A stretch of 59,677 nucleotides of DNA. Origin: DATEJJ01 sp039649115. Its GTDB lineage: Bacteria; Actinomycetota; Actinomycetes; Mycobacteriales; Micromonosporaceae. Positions 1 through 8,783 of this stretch are shown here, in pieces. The stretch spans positions 1-59,677 of the forward strand of contig JBBWZQ010000117.1 in the NCBI GenBank assembly GCA_039649115.1, given 5' to 3'. Below the pieces are notes generated by a model. It was not told the origin of the DNA, made no database searches, and worked only from the letters and a program-made list of their open reading frames with translations. Each line of letters begins with the position of its first letter. Positions within the stretch are counted from its first letter, which is position 1. The position numbers were made by a program, and so were the translations under genes.

Positions 1-455
1 GGCCCGGCGAGCACGCGCTCGACGCAGATGCCGCCGTGCGCCTGGTAGAACGCCTGGGCGGCCGTGTTCTGCTCGAGCACCCGCAGGGACAGCCCGGTCG
101 ACGGCCGGTGCCGGACTACCGCTCGCGCCGTCTCGGCCAGCAGCCGGGCGCCGATTCCCCGGCGCTTGAGGTCGTGCCTGACATGAAGGTTGTCGAGGAA
201 GGCGCCCCAGGCCGGGTCACCGTCGAGGATGGTGTGAGCGAAGCCTGCGACAGCGCCGCCGAGATCAGCGACGACGGTGTACCGGTCCAGCGTGGCCCGC
301 GAGAGCCGGCCCGTCCACTCAGCCATCCGATTCGCGACGACGTCACCATCGAGAAACGAATCCAGGTATGCGCCACGGTAGTGGCGCCGCCAGCTGTCAG
401 CGTGCAGGTCGGCGATGGCCGCCGCGTCAGCCGCCGTCGCCTCCCGGTAGTCCAC
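1..455 (-). CDS. GNAT-family N-acetyltransferase (3' end cut by window edge)
   Basis: Translating the minus strand from a GTG at 455 gives about 151 codons open to the window edge. The product starts VDYREATAADAAAIADLH and contains LDNLHVRHDLKRRGIGARLL, the acetyl-CoA binding motif A (R/Q-x-x-G-x-G/A). A later segment, LRVLEQNTAAQAFYQAHG, matches the conserved GNAT motif B. The family transfers an acetyl group from acetyl-CoA to an amine; the substrate cannot be told. A G-run (456-460) directly before GTG is the only visible ribosome site, and no upstream in-frame start exists nearby. It diverges from the GH2 gene, so 456-564 should hold both promoters. Confidence 0.85.
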   Translation of the reverse strand, partial: MDYREATAADAAAIADLHADSWRRHYRGAYLDSFLDGDVVANRMAEWTGRLSRATLDRYTVVADLGGAVAGFAHTILDGDPAWGAFLDNLHVRHDLKRRGIGARLLAETARAVVRHRPSTGLSLRVLEQNTAAQAFYQAHGGICVERVLAG

Positions 456-564
456 CCCCCGATGTTCGCAGATGTCCGTAGGTTTCGCCCGGCCTCCTGG
501 CCGGCTTGACCTCACCGAGTGTCGTGCGGGATATTCGAGATGTTGAATGTCTGGGGGGGCGACG

Positions 565-3201
565 ATGGTACGGGATCTGTCAGGTGGCGTGACCCGGCGC
601 CGGGCGCTGCAGCTCGGCAGCGCGGCCGCGGGCCTGCTGGCGCTGGATGTCGAGGGTCCGGCCGCCACGGCCGAGACGGGCGCACTGGCCGCGGCGGGGT
701 TGGGACGCGAACGATCGTTCGACGAGGGGTGGCGCTTCGTCCGCGGCGATGTCAGCGGCGGCGAGGTGCCGTCGTTCGACGACAGGTCCTGGCGGCAGCT
801 CGACCTTCCGCACGACTGGAGTATCGAAGATCTCCCCTACGCCACGTCCAGCGACGGGGGCGCGACCAGCGACCCTTCCCTGCTCGTCACCCAGCAGCCA
901 CCGACACAACCACAGCCACCACAGGTGATCGGCCCGTTCGATGTGCAGAACAGCGAGGGCGACGGCTCGGTCGGATACACGGTCGGTGGGATCGGCTGGT
1001 ATCGCAAACAGTTCAGTCTGCCGCGGTCCGCCGGCCACGAGCCGCACGTGGAATTGCGGTTCGACGGTGTCTACCAGAACGCGGACGTCTGGCTCAACGG
1101 CGTGCATCTGGGCTTCCACCCCTTCGGCTACACGGCGTTCGCCCACGACCTGACCCCGCATCTGGACCGCGGCGGGACGAATGTGCTCGCGGTACGGGTC
1201 GACAACAGCGGCAGAACCAGCCGCTGGTATTCGGGCTCGGGGATCTACCGGCACACCTGGCTGACCGTGACGGGACCTGTGCGGATTCCGTCGTGGGGTG
1301 TCCACGTGACGACGCCGGTCGTGAACCAACGGCAGTCGCTCGTTCACCTCGACGTGTCGGTCGCCAACCTCGGCCCGCGTCCGTCATCGGCCGGCGTGCG
1401 GGTTACGGTGCTCGATCCGCGTGGGCGTGCGGTAGCCATCCAGGGGACGCCCGCCCAGACTCTCGCGTCCGCCGGTACGGCCGTCTCCTCGCTCGACATC
1501 CCGCTCACGCGCGCGGCTTTGTGGTCGCCGGACTCACCGAACCTCTACACGGCGCGCGTGGACGTGCTGGTTCGTGGCAGGACCGTCGACTCGGTGACCA
1601 CCACGTTCGGGATCCGTTCGCTGGTCTGGAACGGTGTGGTCGGCTTCCTGCTCAACGACCGTCCGGTCAAGGTGGTCGGTGGCTGCGTGCACCACGACCA
1701 CGGACCGATGGGGGCCGTCGCGCTCGACCGCTCGGAGGAGCGGAGGGTCGAGATCCTCAAGGCGGCCGGCTTCAACGCGATCCGTACCGCGCACAACCCG
1801 CCGGCGCCGGCGCTGCTGGACGCCTGCGACCGGCTGGGCATGCTGGTGATGGACGAGTTCGTGGACGTGTGGGACACGGGCAAGACCCCGCAGGACTATT
1901 CGGTGTACTTCGCCGACTGGTGGCAGCGGGACCTGACCAGCATGGTGCTGCGGGACCGCAACCATCCCAGCGTGGTGATCTGGTCGCTGGGCAACGAGAT
2001 CACCGACCGGACGAACGGGCAGCGGGGATCGGAGATGGCGGCACTGCTCCGCTCCCTCGACCAGACCCGCCCGATCACCTTGGGCGGCGGTTCGACATTC
2101 ACCGCGAGCGATCCATCGTGGCAGTACGTCGATGTGGGTGACGTGCACTACAACGCGAATGGCAAAGGCTACGCCCAGATGCACGACGCCCATCCCGAGC
2201 GGGCGATGACGCAGAGCGAGAGCTTTCCCGCCACGATCCACCAGGACACGCGGTTCGTCAACGACAACGCGTGGGCTGTGGGCAACTGGGTCTGGGCCGC
2301 CTGGGACTACCTCGGAGAGGCGGGGATCGGCAAGACACCGATCCCTCCCGAGGGTACGGCCGAGACCATCGGAGACCAGAGCGTCATGCCCGGGTGGTCG
2401 ATCGCTCGGACGCTGCACCACTCCTGGGGCGGCTTCGGATACCCGTACCCGTACTTCCAGGCGAACTGCGGGGACATCGACCTGATCGGACAGCGCAAGC
2501 CGCAGAACCACTGGCGGGCGGCGGTGTCCGGCGGCAGCCCGGTGGAGCTGCTGGTGGAGCGGCCGGCACCGCCGGGGACGGAGCAGGTGGCCGTGTGGTG
2601 GGGTTACTTCGACGAGCTGGCGAGCTGGACCTGGGACGTCACCCCTGAGCATCCGATGACGGTGCACGTCTACACGTCGGGCGACAGCGTGACGCTCCTG
2701 CTCAACGGCGCAGCGAATCGCACCGGCGCGGCGGCCACCCCGGAAAGAGGCATGGCCACCTTCACGGTGCCGTATCAACCCGGCGAACTGACGGCAATCG
2801 CCAGCCGGAACGGTAAGGAGATCGGCCGTACAACGCTCACCATGGTGGGTGCCGCGGCCCGGCTGCGGCTCAGCTGCGACGTGGAGGATCTCACCACCAG
2901 CCGCGACGACCTCGCGCACGTACTCGTCGAGGTGGTCGACCGCCACCACCGGCTCGTACCCGACGCCGTGCACCAGGTGACGTTCGAGATCAGCGGTACC
3001 GGCGAACTCGTGGCCACCGGCAACGGGAACCCGCACAACGTCGACAGCTTCCGGCAACCCCGCCGCCACACCTGGCACGGGAAGGCACTCGCGATCCTGC
3101 GGCCCGCGAAGACGCCGGGCAGCGTCACGTTCACCGCGAAAGCCCAGGGTCTGCACCCAGCGACACTGACCCTGGAAGTCAGGCACGGCCGCCGCGCTTG
3201 A
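565..3201 (+). CDS. Secreted glycoside hydrolase family 2 (beta-galactosidase-like)
   Basis: About 878 residues. The N-terminus carries a twin-arginine signal (TRRRALQLG followed by a hydrophobic stretch and an AxA-type end), so a folded enzyme is probably exported by Tat. Domains in order: GH2 sugar-binding jelly roll (about 55-230), Ig-like domain (about 240-350), TIM barrel (about 355-640), a DUF4982-like segment containing HHSWGGFGYPYP, and a bacterial Ig/invasin-like C-terminal domain. The barrel holds the acid/base Glu in WSLGNEI (residue 478) and the probable nucleophile Glu in MTQSESF (residue 552), spaced as in LacZ-type GH2 enzymes. The ATG at 565 is preferred over 547 because a G-run (553-559) sits just before it. 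It is expected to cleave beta-galactosides or related plant or microbial glycans outside the cell. Confidence 0.88.
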   Translation: MVRDLSGGVTRRRALQLGSAAAGLLALDVEGPAATAETGALAAAGLGRERSFDEGWRFVRGDVSGGEVPSFDDRSWRQLDLPHDWSIEDLPYATSSDGGATSDPSLLVTQQPPTQPQPPQVIGPFDVQNSEGDGSVGYTVGGIGWYRKQFSLPRSAGHEPHVELRFDGVYQNADVWLNGVHLGFHPFGYTAFAHDLTPHLDRGGTNVLAVRVDNSGRTSRWYSGSGIYRHTWLTVTGPVRIPSWGVHVTTPVVNQRQSLVHLDVSVANLGPRPSSAGVRVTVLDPRGRAVAIQGTPAQTLASAGTAVSSLDIPLTRAALWSPDSPNLYTARVDVLVRGRTVDSVTTTFGIRSLVWNGVVGFLLNDRPVKVVGGCVHHDHGPMGAVALDRSEERRVEILKAAGFNAIRTAHNPPAPALLDACDRLGMLVMDEFVDVWDTGKTPQDYSVYFADWWQRDLTSMVLRDRNHPSVVIWSLGNEITDRTNGQRGSEMAALLRSLDQTRPITLGGGSTFTASDPSWQYVDVGDVHYNANGKGYAQMHDAHPERAMTQSESFPATIHQDTRFVNDNAWAVGNWVWAAWDYLGEAGIGKTPIPPEGTAETIGDQSVMPGWSIARTLHHSWGGFGYPYPYFQANCGDIDLIGQRKPQNHWRAAVSGGSPVELLVERPAPPGTEQVAVWWGYFDELASWTWDVTPEHPMTVHVYTSGDSVTLLLNGAANRTGAAATPERGMATFTVPYQPGELTAIASRNGKEIGRTTLTMVGAAARLRLSCDVEDLTTSRDDLAHVLVEVVDRHHRLVPDAVHQVTFEISGTGELVATGNGNPHNVDSFRQPRRHTWHGKALAILRPAKTPGSVTFTAKAQGLHPATLTLEVRHGRRA

Positions 3202-3251
3202 GACTCTTGTTCGTGGCGCCGGGGCTGGCCGATGGTCGGCTTCGCCTGGCG

Positions 3252-4019
3252 TCAGTCCCACCAGGCAACCACGACCTCGGCGTCGATGAGGCTGGCGGCC
3301 AGGCCGGCCAGGTTGTCGGCCCGGTAGATGCCGTCCACGCTGTCGAGGCAGTAGCTGGCGTACTCCCAGGCGAAGGCGAGCGCGGCCGGCCTGGTCCGCG
3401 GTGGCCGGGCCACTGCGAGCTCAATGCTGGTAGACGTCATACACACGAGGTCAGCGCCGTAGTGGTGCTGCCAGTGCCGTAGGACGGCGCTGTGCACCGC
3501 CGGCGCCGGGCATTGGTTCCAGTTGCCGTAGCCCAACAACGCAGGCACCTGCCAACCATGCTCAGCCGCTACCAGCGCAACCAGCGTCGGCCGCGGCTGG
3601 CCGCTCCTGGCGAACGGCAGGCTGAAGCCGTCAATGCGGTGGGGCTCGTCGGGCCACTCTTCGAGCAGTTCCTGCCGCTGATCGTCGCCCAGCGAATCCA
3701 GCGTCATGCCACGCGGGTTCAGCACCTGCGTGCTGTCGAGTTCGGCGGCCTGCGCCAGCCGCTGGACGGGTCCGGCCGCCACATCGACCTCCGCAGCCAA
3801 CGGGTCGGCAAGGAAGACCGATCGGTCTGACTCCACCAGCAACGGCCAGTACCCCGTGTGCTCGCTTACCGCACGCAGGCTGCGCCACCACGCCGGCGCC
3901 TCCTCGCCCGCGCAGGCGAAGCCGAGCACCGTGACGCCCGCTCCCATCGGCGACAACGGATCCAGCCTTGGCACGTCAATTCCATGCGCTGCGAGCCGAC
4001 GTGCGAGATCGTTGGTCAT
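3252..4019 (-). CDS. DUF4253 domain protein
   Basis: 255 residues, no signal peptide, acidic and Trp-rich. The C-terminal half carries the conserved DUF4253 block (LLGYGNWNQCPAPAVHSAVL, then HHYGADLVCMTS and LAFAWEYASYC). Members are cytoplasmic proteins common in actinobacteria with no known reaction, and nothing here suggests one. It is convergent with the GH2 gene (50 bp gap). The upstream side holds the RCC1 relic rather than an intact neighbour. Confidence 0.75.
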   Translation of the reverse strand: MTNDLARRLAAHGIDVPRLDPLSPMGAGVTVLGFACAGEEAPAWWRSLRAVSEHTGYWPLLVESDRSVFLADPLAAEVDVAAGPVQRLAQAAELDSTQVLNPRGMTLDSLGDDQRQELLEEWPDEPHRIDGFSLPFARSGQPRPTLVALVAAEHGWQVPALLGYGNWNQCPAPAVHSAVLRHWQHHYGADLVCMTSTSIELAVARPPRTRPAALAFAWEYASYCLDSVDGIYRADNLAGLAASLIDAEVVVAWWD

Positions 4020-4189
4020 CGGGGCGCGCCTCCCTGGCCGGCGACTACGGGTGAGCGAGCGCGGAGTTTACCCCTTGAGCCGCGAGAACGACGCCCTGGA
4101 CACTTCCCTGCTTGCCCGAGAATCGTCGACAAACCTGCGGCGACGTGCCGAGTCCGATGATCGCGAGCGGAATGCCCAACCACCACCAG

Positions 4190-4411
4190 ATCGCGGCGGC
4201 CGACGAGTCGACATGTGCTCTGTCGTCATCCGGCCGGGTGTACTGCTGGGGGCGTGACGACGTCGGACGGCAGCACGACCGCCAGCAACACCGCGGTGGC
4301 GGTCGACGCCAGCGGCGTACTCAACGGCTTGACACCGTCAGCGGTGAGTCTTCTTGCGCCGCTTCACCGGGCGTGGTGTGGGTGACCGGTGGTGGCTCGG
4401 CAACGGGCCGA
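4190..4411 (+). pseudogene. Decayed RCC1-repeat protein fragment
   Basis: Three adjacent plus-strand stretches read as pieces of RCC1 beta-propeller blades in alternating frames. 4190-4267 gives DESTCALSSSGRVYCWGRDD. 4266-4345 in the next frame gives DGSTTASNTAVAVDASGVLN. From about 4337, back in the first frame, SGESSCAASPGVVWVTGG follows. These match consecutive parts of the bacterial RCC1 consensus (HTCAL..DGRVYCWG..., then GDGSTT....PVAVD.SGVL, then the next CA...G.VWC.G). The frame jumps and shortened spacing mean no protein can be made. The relic overlaps the last codons of the minus-strand DUF4832 gene, which suggests an old rearrangement. The rest of the 4020-4337 gap shows no convincing gene. 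Confidence 0.55.
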
Positions 4412-5963
4412 CCTGCGGTCCGCCGGGGTGCTGCGACGTGGTCGGGGAGGGGGTCCGGGTCGGCGACGGGGAGGCCGTCGGCGAGGTGGTCGGAGTGGCG
4501 GTCGGAGTGGGTGTCGGCGGCGGGGCGGGGGATGGCGAGGTGGCCGGGTGCGAAGGGGCCGGCGCGGCGACCGTGAGCGGCTGGGCGAGGTCGTTCCAGC
4601 CGTGCGCGGCATCCCACAGGCCGGTGTCGGCCAGGCGGATGGCGTACGCGGCGTTGACCGTGGCGCCGTCGAGCGGCTGCTGCGTGGCGAGGTTCGGGCT
4701 GGGGTCGGGCAGGTTGAGGTAGAGCGGGTAGCCGCCGGCCAGCAGCGGCGCGGGGAACGAGGCGGTCAGCGTGACCGCCGCACCCGGGGCCCAGGTACGC
4801 GTGTCGGCGGCGATCGGGACCGTGGTGTACCGGTCCGGGTCGCCGACGATGAGCTGGACGGGGCGGTTGCTCACCGGGGCGGCGTAGCCGTCGTTGGTCA
4901 GCGTCAGGCTGACCTGTACGGGCTGTGCGGGCGCGGCGGTGCTGGGCACCGTGGCCTGCACGAGGCGCAGCCGGTAGCCGAGCCGTCGGGCGGCCTCCTG
5001 GCGCCCGGCGTCGCCCCAGGAGCTGAGCACGTCCGGGTGGTAGTCGGCGTTGAGGAAGCTCCAGTGGTAGGTGGCGAGTTCCGTGGCGGCGTTCGACCAG
5101 TCCGAGCGCGGCGGGTTGGCCGCGCAGCTCTCCCCGCCCATGATCACGGAGCGGGTCTGGTCGGCGAGCCAGGCCCGGTCTCCCGTCGTGGGGAAGGTGC
5201 CGTAGTCGTCGGTACCGGCGAGAAAGCAGTCGTCGTGGACGCCCACCCGGGTTGCGTCCGGGTCGCTGGCGTCCGGGAAGATGCGCTCCTTGATCGCCGG
5301 GTACCGGACCTGGACCCGGGTGAAAGGGGGAGTGGCGTGCAGCAGCGCGAGCAGGACGTCGCCGCGTGCGGCCCAGTCTGCGTCGGACAGGCGCCACGGC
5401 GCGCCGGGGTCGCTGGCGAAGTTGTCGGTGTAGTACCACTCGCCCCACCGGCCGATGAAGCCGGCCTGCAGCGCCTCGATCACGTCCGCGTCGGCCGTCA
5501 GCACGGGGCCGAGCTGGGCGATGTGGGCGAGCACGCGGGACTCCGGCGCGTCTGCGCCGGAACTGTCGGTGTACGCGAAGCGGACGATGAGCTTGACGCC
5601 GGCGGAGCGGGCCGCGGAGAAATCGGCGCGGATGAGATCGAGGTCCTGGGGATCGATGGTGTCCTGGTAGCGGTAGGCGTCCAGGTAGAAGTAGCGGAAC
5701 ACGAGGGTCACGTCGTCGCGTCGCCGGTCGGCTGCCATGGTGGCGGCGTCCAGCGGCCGGTAGTCGGCGCGGTCGCCGGTGAAGTGCGTCTCGCTGTACC
5801 GGTAGAAGCCCCGCTCGGGATTGGCGAAGAGGTCGGTCGACGCCTCGTACACCTTCTGGACGGTGCCGTGCGAGGCGCCGCTCGCGGCCGCGCGCATGAC
5901 CGGTCCGGTGGTGACGGCGAGGGCGAGGGCCGCGACGACGGCTGGCGTGTACCGGGAGCGCAT
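4338..5963 (-). CDS. Secreted DUF4874/DUF4832 protein (Pel-like cassette)
   Basis: 541 residues. The N-terminus is a Sec-type signal peptide (MRSRYTPAVVAALALAV...). Residues about 45-270 match DUF4874, recognisable from NPERGFYRYSETHF and the barrel-like strands LTLVFRYFYLDAYRY-type and KLIVRFAY. Residues about 290-450 match DUF4832, ending in a beta-sandwich. A long Pro/Thr/Ser linker (about 465-520) and a basic tail (VKRRKKTHR) suggest cell-wall spanning or attachment. Such proteins are thought to be carbohydrate-active, but no reaction is proven. It lies downstream of the GHL15-like gene on the same strand (51 bp gap) and beside pelG/pelF-like genes, so a role in polymer processing is inferred. 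The basic tail lies antisense to the RCC1 relic and may be a recent C-terminus. Confidence 0.72.
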   Translation of the reverse strand: MRSRYTPAVVAALALAVTTGPVMRAAASGASHGTVQKVYEASTDLFANPERGFYRYSETHFTGDRADYRPLDAATMAADRRRDDVTLVFRYFYLDAYRYQDTIDPQDLDLIRADFSAARSAGVKLIVRFAYTDSSGADAPESRVLAHIAQLGPVLTADADVIEALQAGFIGRWGEWYYTDNFASDPGAPWRLSDADWAARGDVLLALLHATPPFTRVQVRYPAIKERIFPDASDPDATRVGVHDDCFLAGTDDYGTFPTTGDRAWLADQTRSVIMGGESCAANPPRSDWSNAATELATYHWSFLNADYHPDVLSSWGDAGRQEAARRLGYRLRLVQATVPSTAAPAQPVQVSLTLTNDGYAAPVSNRPVQLIVGDPDRYTTVPIAADTRTWAPGAAVTLTASFPAPLLAGGYPLYLNLPDPSPNLATQQPLDGATVNAAYAIRLADTGLWDAAHGWNDLAQPLTVAAPAPSHPATSPSPAPPPTPTPTATPTTSPTASPSPTRTPSPTTSQHPGGPQVGPLPSHHRSPTPRPVKRRKKTHR

Positions 5964-6014
5964 ACATCTCCGGTCGGCCGTCGTCCGGCCGCGCTGAGAC
6001 CTCCCAGCGTTGCG

Positions 6015-7175
6015 TCACGGTTGCACTCGCCGGTAGATGACACCTTGGTGCGGAGGTAGCGTGACCGTCCGCGGGGCCGGCGCACCGTCGACCTCGCGCA
6101 GTCCGGGTGGGACCCGGAAGGTGATCGTCCGGTGCCCGCGCCCGTTCAGGTTCACCGCCGCCCAGCCGCCGGTGAACGATCGGTATCTGCCGTGCCCGCG
6201 CCGGCGTACGGCGCTGGTCGGCGCGCCGATGTCCCAGTCGAGTTGGGGCACGTACGGGGTGCCGCTGTACTGGTCGTGGCCGGTGGCGGCGAAGCTCGTG
6301 CCGGTGCGGCCACCGCCGAAGATCCAGAAGGCGGCGAGCCCGTACAGCACGTTGGGGTGCTCGTCGGTGCCGTCGGTGGCGATTCGCACGATGGTCATGC
6401 CCGGATTCGCCAGGCACTCCATCTGGGCCAGCGCGGTAGGGACGTCGAAGTGGTGCTCGCCGCTGTACGCCAGCCACACCTCCTCGAAACCGCCCCCGTG
6501 TGCGGCGTGCCGGCGCCACCGGCCCGGTTCCCGCCGCGACTCGGCGATGTTCGGCACCAGGATCTTGCCGATCGCGTTGAGCGCCTCACCGGCCGCGCGG
6601 ACCAGCTGGTCGAGGCCACCTCGCAATTCCGGCAGCCCGCGCCCTCCTTCCAGCGGCGGGTGCAGAGCGTAGTAGTCGTCAAAGATGTCGTTGTCGGCCA
6701 TCACCCCGTCCCAGAGCGATCCTGCTAATTCGGTGGTAACGTTCTCGACCCACCGGTCGCGGTATTTGTCACACCACACGGCCATTTGCCAGTGCTCCGG
6801 ATACGTCTGCCATTCAATGCGGGTGACGCCGTCCGCCCGGTGCGCGAAGAAATCTTCGCCACACTCAACCGCCTCCTGGTAGCTCAATCCGGAGGTGAAA
6901 TGTGGTCCTCCTTCATAACTGCGGGTGGAGGAGAGACATTTGTACGTCAGAACGACCATGTCCGGCCGGGCCCGCTTCAGGCTGGCGAGTACGTCGAGTT
7001 CCCACGGCTGGAGGATGGCCACCTGGTAGTGCTCGACCGCGAATTCGACCTGTTCGGGGGATACGGGCCCACCGTATCTGACCCAGGCGCCGAAGCGTCT
7101 CGCCGTTTCGCCGCCCACCACCGGCACGTCCGGTCGCTCACCCCGGACATTCGGACGATGTCCCGTCAATCGCAT
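6015..7175 (-). CDS. Putative glycoside hydrolase, GHL15-like (PelA-like role)
   Basis: 386 residues from the ATG at 7175 (MRLTGHRPNV), placed after a GGTGGAAG ribosome site; the frame stays open upstream to 7334. The sequence reads as a TIM barrel of the hypothetical glycosyl hydrolase 15 type: QVAILQPWELDVLASLK, then RPDMVVLTYKCLSS, then DGVMADNDIFDDYY, whose Asp residues are candidate catalytic acids. A small beta domain follows (YRSFTGGWAAVNLNG, PPHQGVIYRR). No signal peptide is visible at the chosen start, so it may be cytoplasmic or use another export route. It is divergent from the pelG-like gene (140 bp). In other Pel systems an exo- or endo-glycosidase (PelA) accompanies PelF and PelG, and this gene is a candidate replacement. 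Confidence 0.6.
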   Translation of the reverse strand: MRLTGHRPNVRGERPDVPVVGGETARRFGAWVRYGGPVSPEQVEFAVEHYQVAILQPWELDVLASLKRARPDMVVLTYKCLSSTRSYEGGPHFTSGLSYQEAVECGEDFFAHRADGVTRIEWQTYPEHWQMAVWCDKYRDRWVENVTTELAGSLWDGVMADNDIFDDYYALHPPLEGGRGLPELRGGLDQLVRAAGEALNAIGKILVPNIAESRREPGRWRRHAAHGGGFEEVWLAYSGEHHFDVPTALAQMECLANPGMTIVRIATDGTDEHPNVLYGLAAFWIFGGGRTGTSFAATGHDQYSGTPYVPQLDWDIGAPTSAVRRRGHGRYRSFTGGWAAVNLNGRGHRTITFRVPPGLREVDGAPAPRTVTLPPHQGVIYRRVQP

Positions 7176-7315
7176 CACTTGTCTTCCACCGACCTTTCGC
7201 CGATTAATACGCGGGTTCTCGCCAGGATCACCCTCGCGAGTGTTTCCCGACCGGTCCAGGTTCGCCATTGTTGTCTGCATTGCACGTGAAGGCCGCCGCC
7301 ACCCCGGGGGAATAG

Positions 7316-8755
7316 ATGCAGCAACGTACGGCACTACTGCGCCGTGCCGCTATCCTGTCAGTCGCCGGTTTCCTGCTCGGTACCACTGCATTGCTGCCGC
7401 TGATGGAACCATTTGTCAATGCCGCGGTGGTCGCGGTCGGCCGGAGCCCGTGGGGGGCTCTCGCCGGCCCCGCGGTCCTCGGCGCCGTGCTCGGCGTCGG
7501 CGCCACGCTCGTGGCCCGCCGGCTCACCCGCGCCGGTACCGCCCGACGGGCCGCCGTCCGCGGCGCCCGGCTGCTGCTGCACCTGTGGCCGGTCGTGGTG
7601 CTCACCGCCGTCTATCCCTTCGCGAGCCGCCGGATGGCCGGCCACACCGTGGGCGGCGTCGAGCTCACCACGTTCCTGCTCGCCGTGGCGCTGACCGCGC
7701 CGTGGCTGACCCAGGGCGTGTGCATGCCGCTGTACCGGGTGCTCTGCCCGCTGCGGGAGGCCGGGGACGTGGCCGCGCTGCGCCGAGCCTTCTGCGCCGT
7801 CTGGCCGACCACCTTCCTACAGTCCGTGCCGGTGCTGCTGCTCTGCGCCGTGCCGCTGCGCCTGATCCTGCACTGGTCACCGCAGGCACTGGCGGCCTAC
7901 CTGGTGCTGCTCGCACTCGACGTACTGTTCGCTCAGGCGCTGGTACTGGCGAACCTCGGTCTGTCCCGAATCGCCTGGGCGCTGGCCTGGACCGGGTACG
8001 CGCTGCCGGTGGTCCTCGTGCCCACATTCTGGTACCTACCGCCCCTGCTCGGCGTGCTCACCCAGGTCGTCCGGCTGCGCCGGTACCTGAAGGTGCGACC
8101 GACCTGGGTCCCGGTGGGCCAGCTGGCCCGGGACCTGTCGCGCGGGCTGCTGCTCGGCGCGGTCATGTGGGCGGACAAGGTGTTCTACTTCTTCCGCTCG
8201 GCTGGCGACTTCCCGGTGACGACCGTGTTCCTCGCCCTGCTGCCGGCGGTCCTCGCCTACAGCTACTACTTCATCTGCCTGGCGCCGGAGTTCGACGCCT
8301 CGGTGGTGCGCCTGCGCCAGGCGATGCAGACCGAGCCGCTGTGCGAACTGCGCGAGTACTCCCGGGATGTGTCCCGGACGGTGGCCACCTCGGTACGACG
8401 CACCGCCCTGCTCGGCGCGGTTTGCGTCAGCATCACGAGCTGGGCCCTGACGGCGGACCGGAAAACCGCGGCGCTGGTCGCGGCCGTCTCGGTCGCGTCG
8501 TGGCTGTTCACCATGATCACCGTACTGTGCTACAAGCTGGACTACATCGGCGAGCACCTGCCCGGCCAGGGATTCGGCGCCGCTCACGTCCTGGCCTGCG
8601 CGGCGGCATTCGGGTTTCTGCCCGCCGGCCCGGTCGCCTACATCGCGCTCACGGCGGTCGATCTGATCGCGGTCACTGTGGTTTTCGCGCTGTTCCGCAG
8701 AGCCTGGCGGACGGCCGAGTACACATTCTTCTGGCAGCACGCCCTGGCCTGGTAG
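7316..8755 (+). CDS. PelG-like polysaccharide export membrane protein
   Basis: 479 residues, almost entirely hydrophobic with about 12 predicted membrane segments and short basic loops, as in the MOP flippase superfamily. Its position directly before a clear PelF gene (28 bp gap) and the PelG-like motif around WADKVFYFF and YSYYFICLAPEFDASV support a PelG-type transporter that moves the growing exopolysaccharide through the inner membrane. A GGGGGAA ribosome site lies 5 bp before the ATG. PelG is known to form a synthase complex with PelD, PelE and PelF; no PelD or PelE homologue is seen here. Confidence 0.7.
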   Translation: MQQRTALLRRAAILSVAGFLLGTTALLPLMEPFVNAAVVAVGRSPWGALAGPAVLGAVLGVGATLVARRLTRAGTARRAAVRGARLLLHLWPVVVLTAVYPFASRRMAGHTVGGVELTTFLLAVALTAPWLTQGVCMPLYRVLCPLREAGDVAALRRAFCAVWPTTFLQSVPVLLLCAVPLRLILHWSPQALAAYLVLLALDVLFAQALVLANLGLSRIAWALAWTGYALPVVLVPTFWYLPPLLGVLTQVVRLRRYLKVRPTWVPVGQLARDLSRGLLLGAVMWADKVFYFFRSAGDFPVTTVFLALLPAVLAYSYYFICLAPEFDASVVRLRQAMQTEPLCELREYSRDVSRTVATSVRRTALLGAVCVSITSWALTADRKTAALVAAVSVASWLFTMITVLCYKLDYIGEHLPGQGFGAAHVLACAAAFGFLPAGPVAYIALTAVDLIAVTVVFALFRRAWRTAEYTFFWQHALAW

Positions 8756-8783
8756 CCCGTACCCGCAAGGAAAAGGAAGCCGC

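Noticed and set aside
4061..4224. Minus-strand frame reading WWWLGIPLAIIGLG with a membrane-like segment
   Set aside because: It looks like a membrane protein end, but part of it is antisense to the RCC1 relic, it has no start codon with a ribosome site and no second half. It is probably a mirror artefact.
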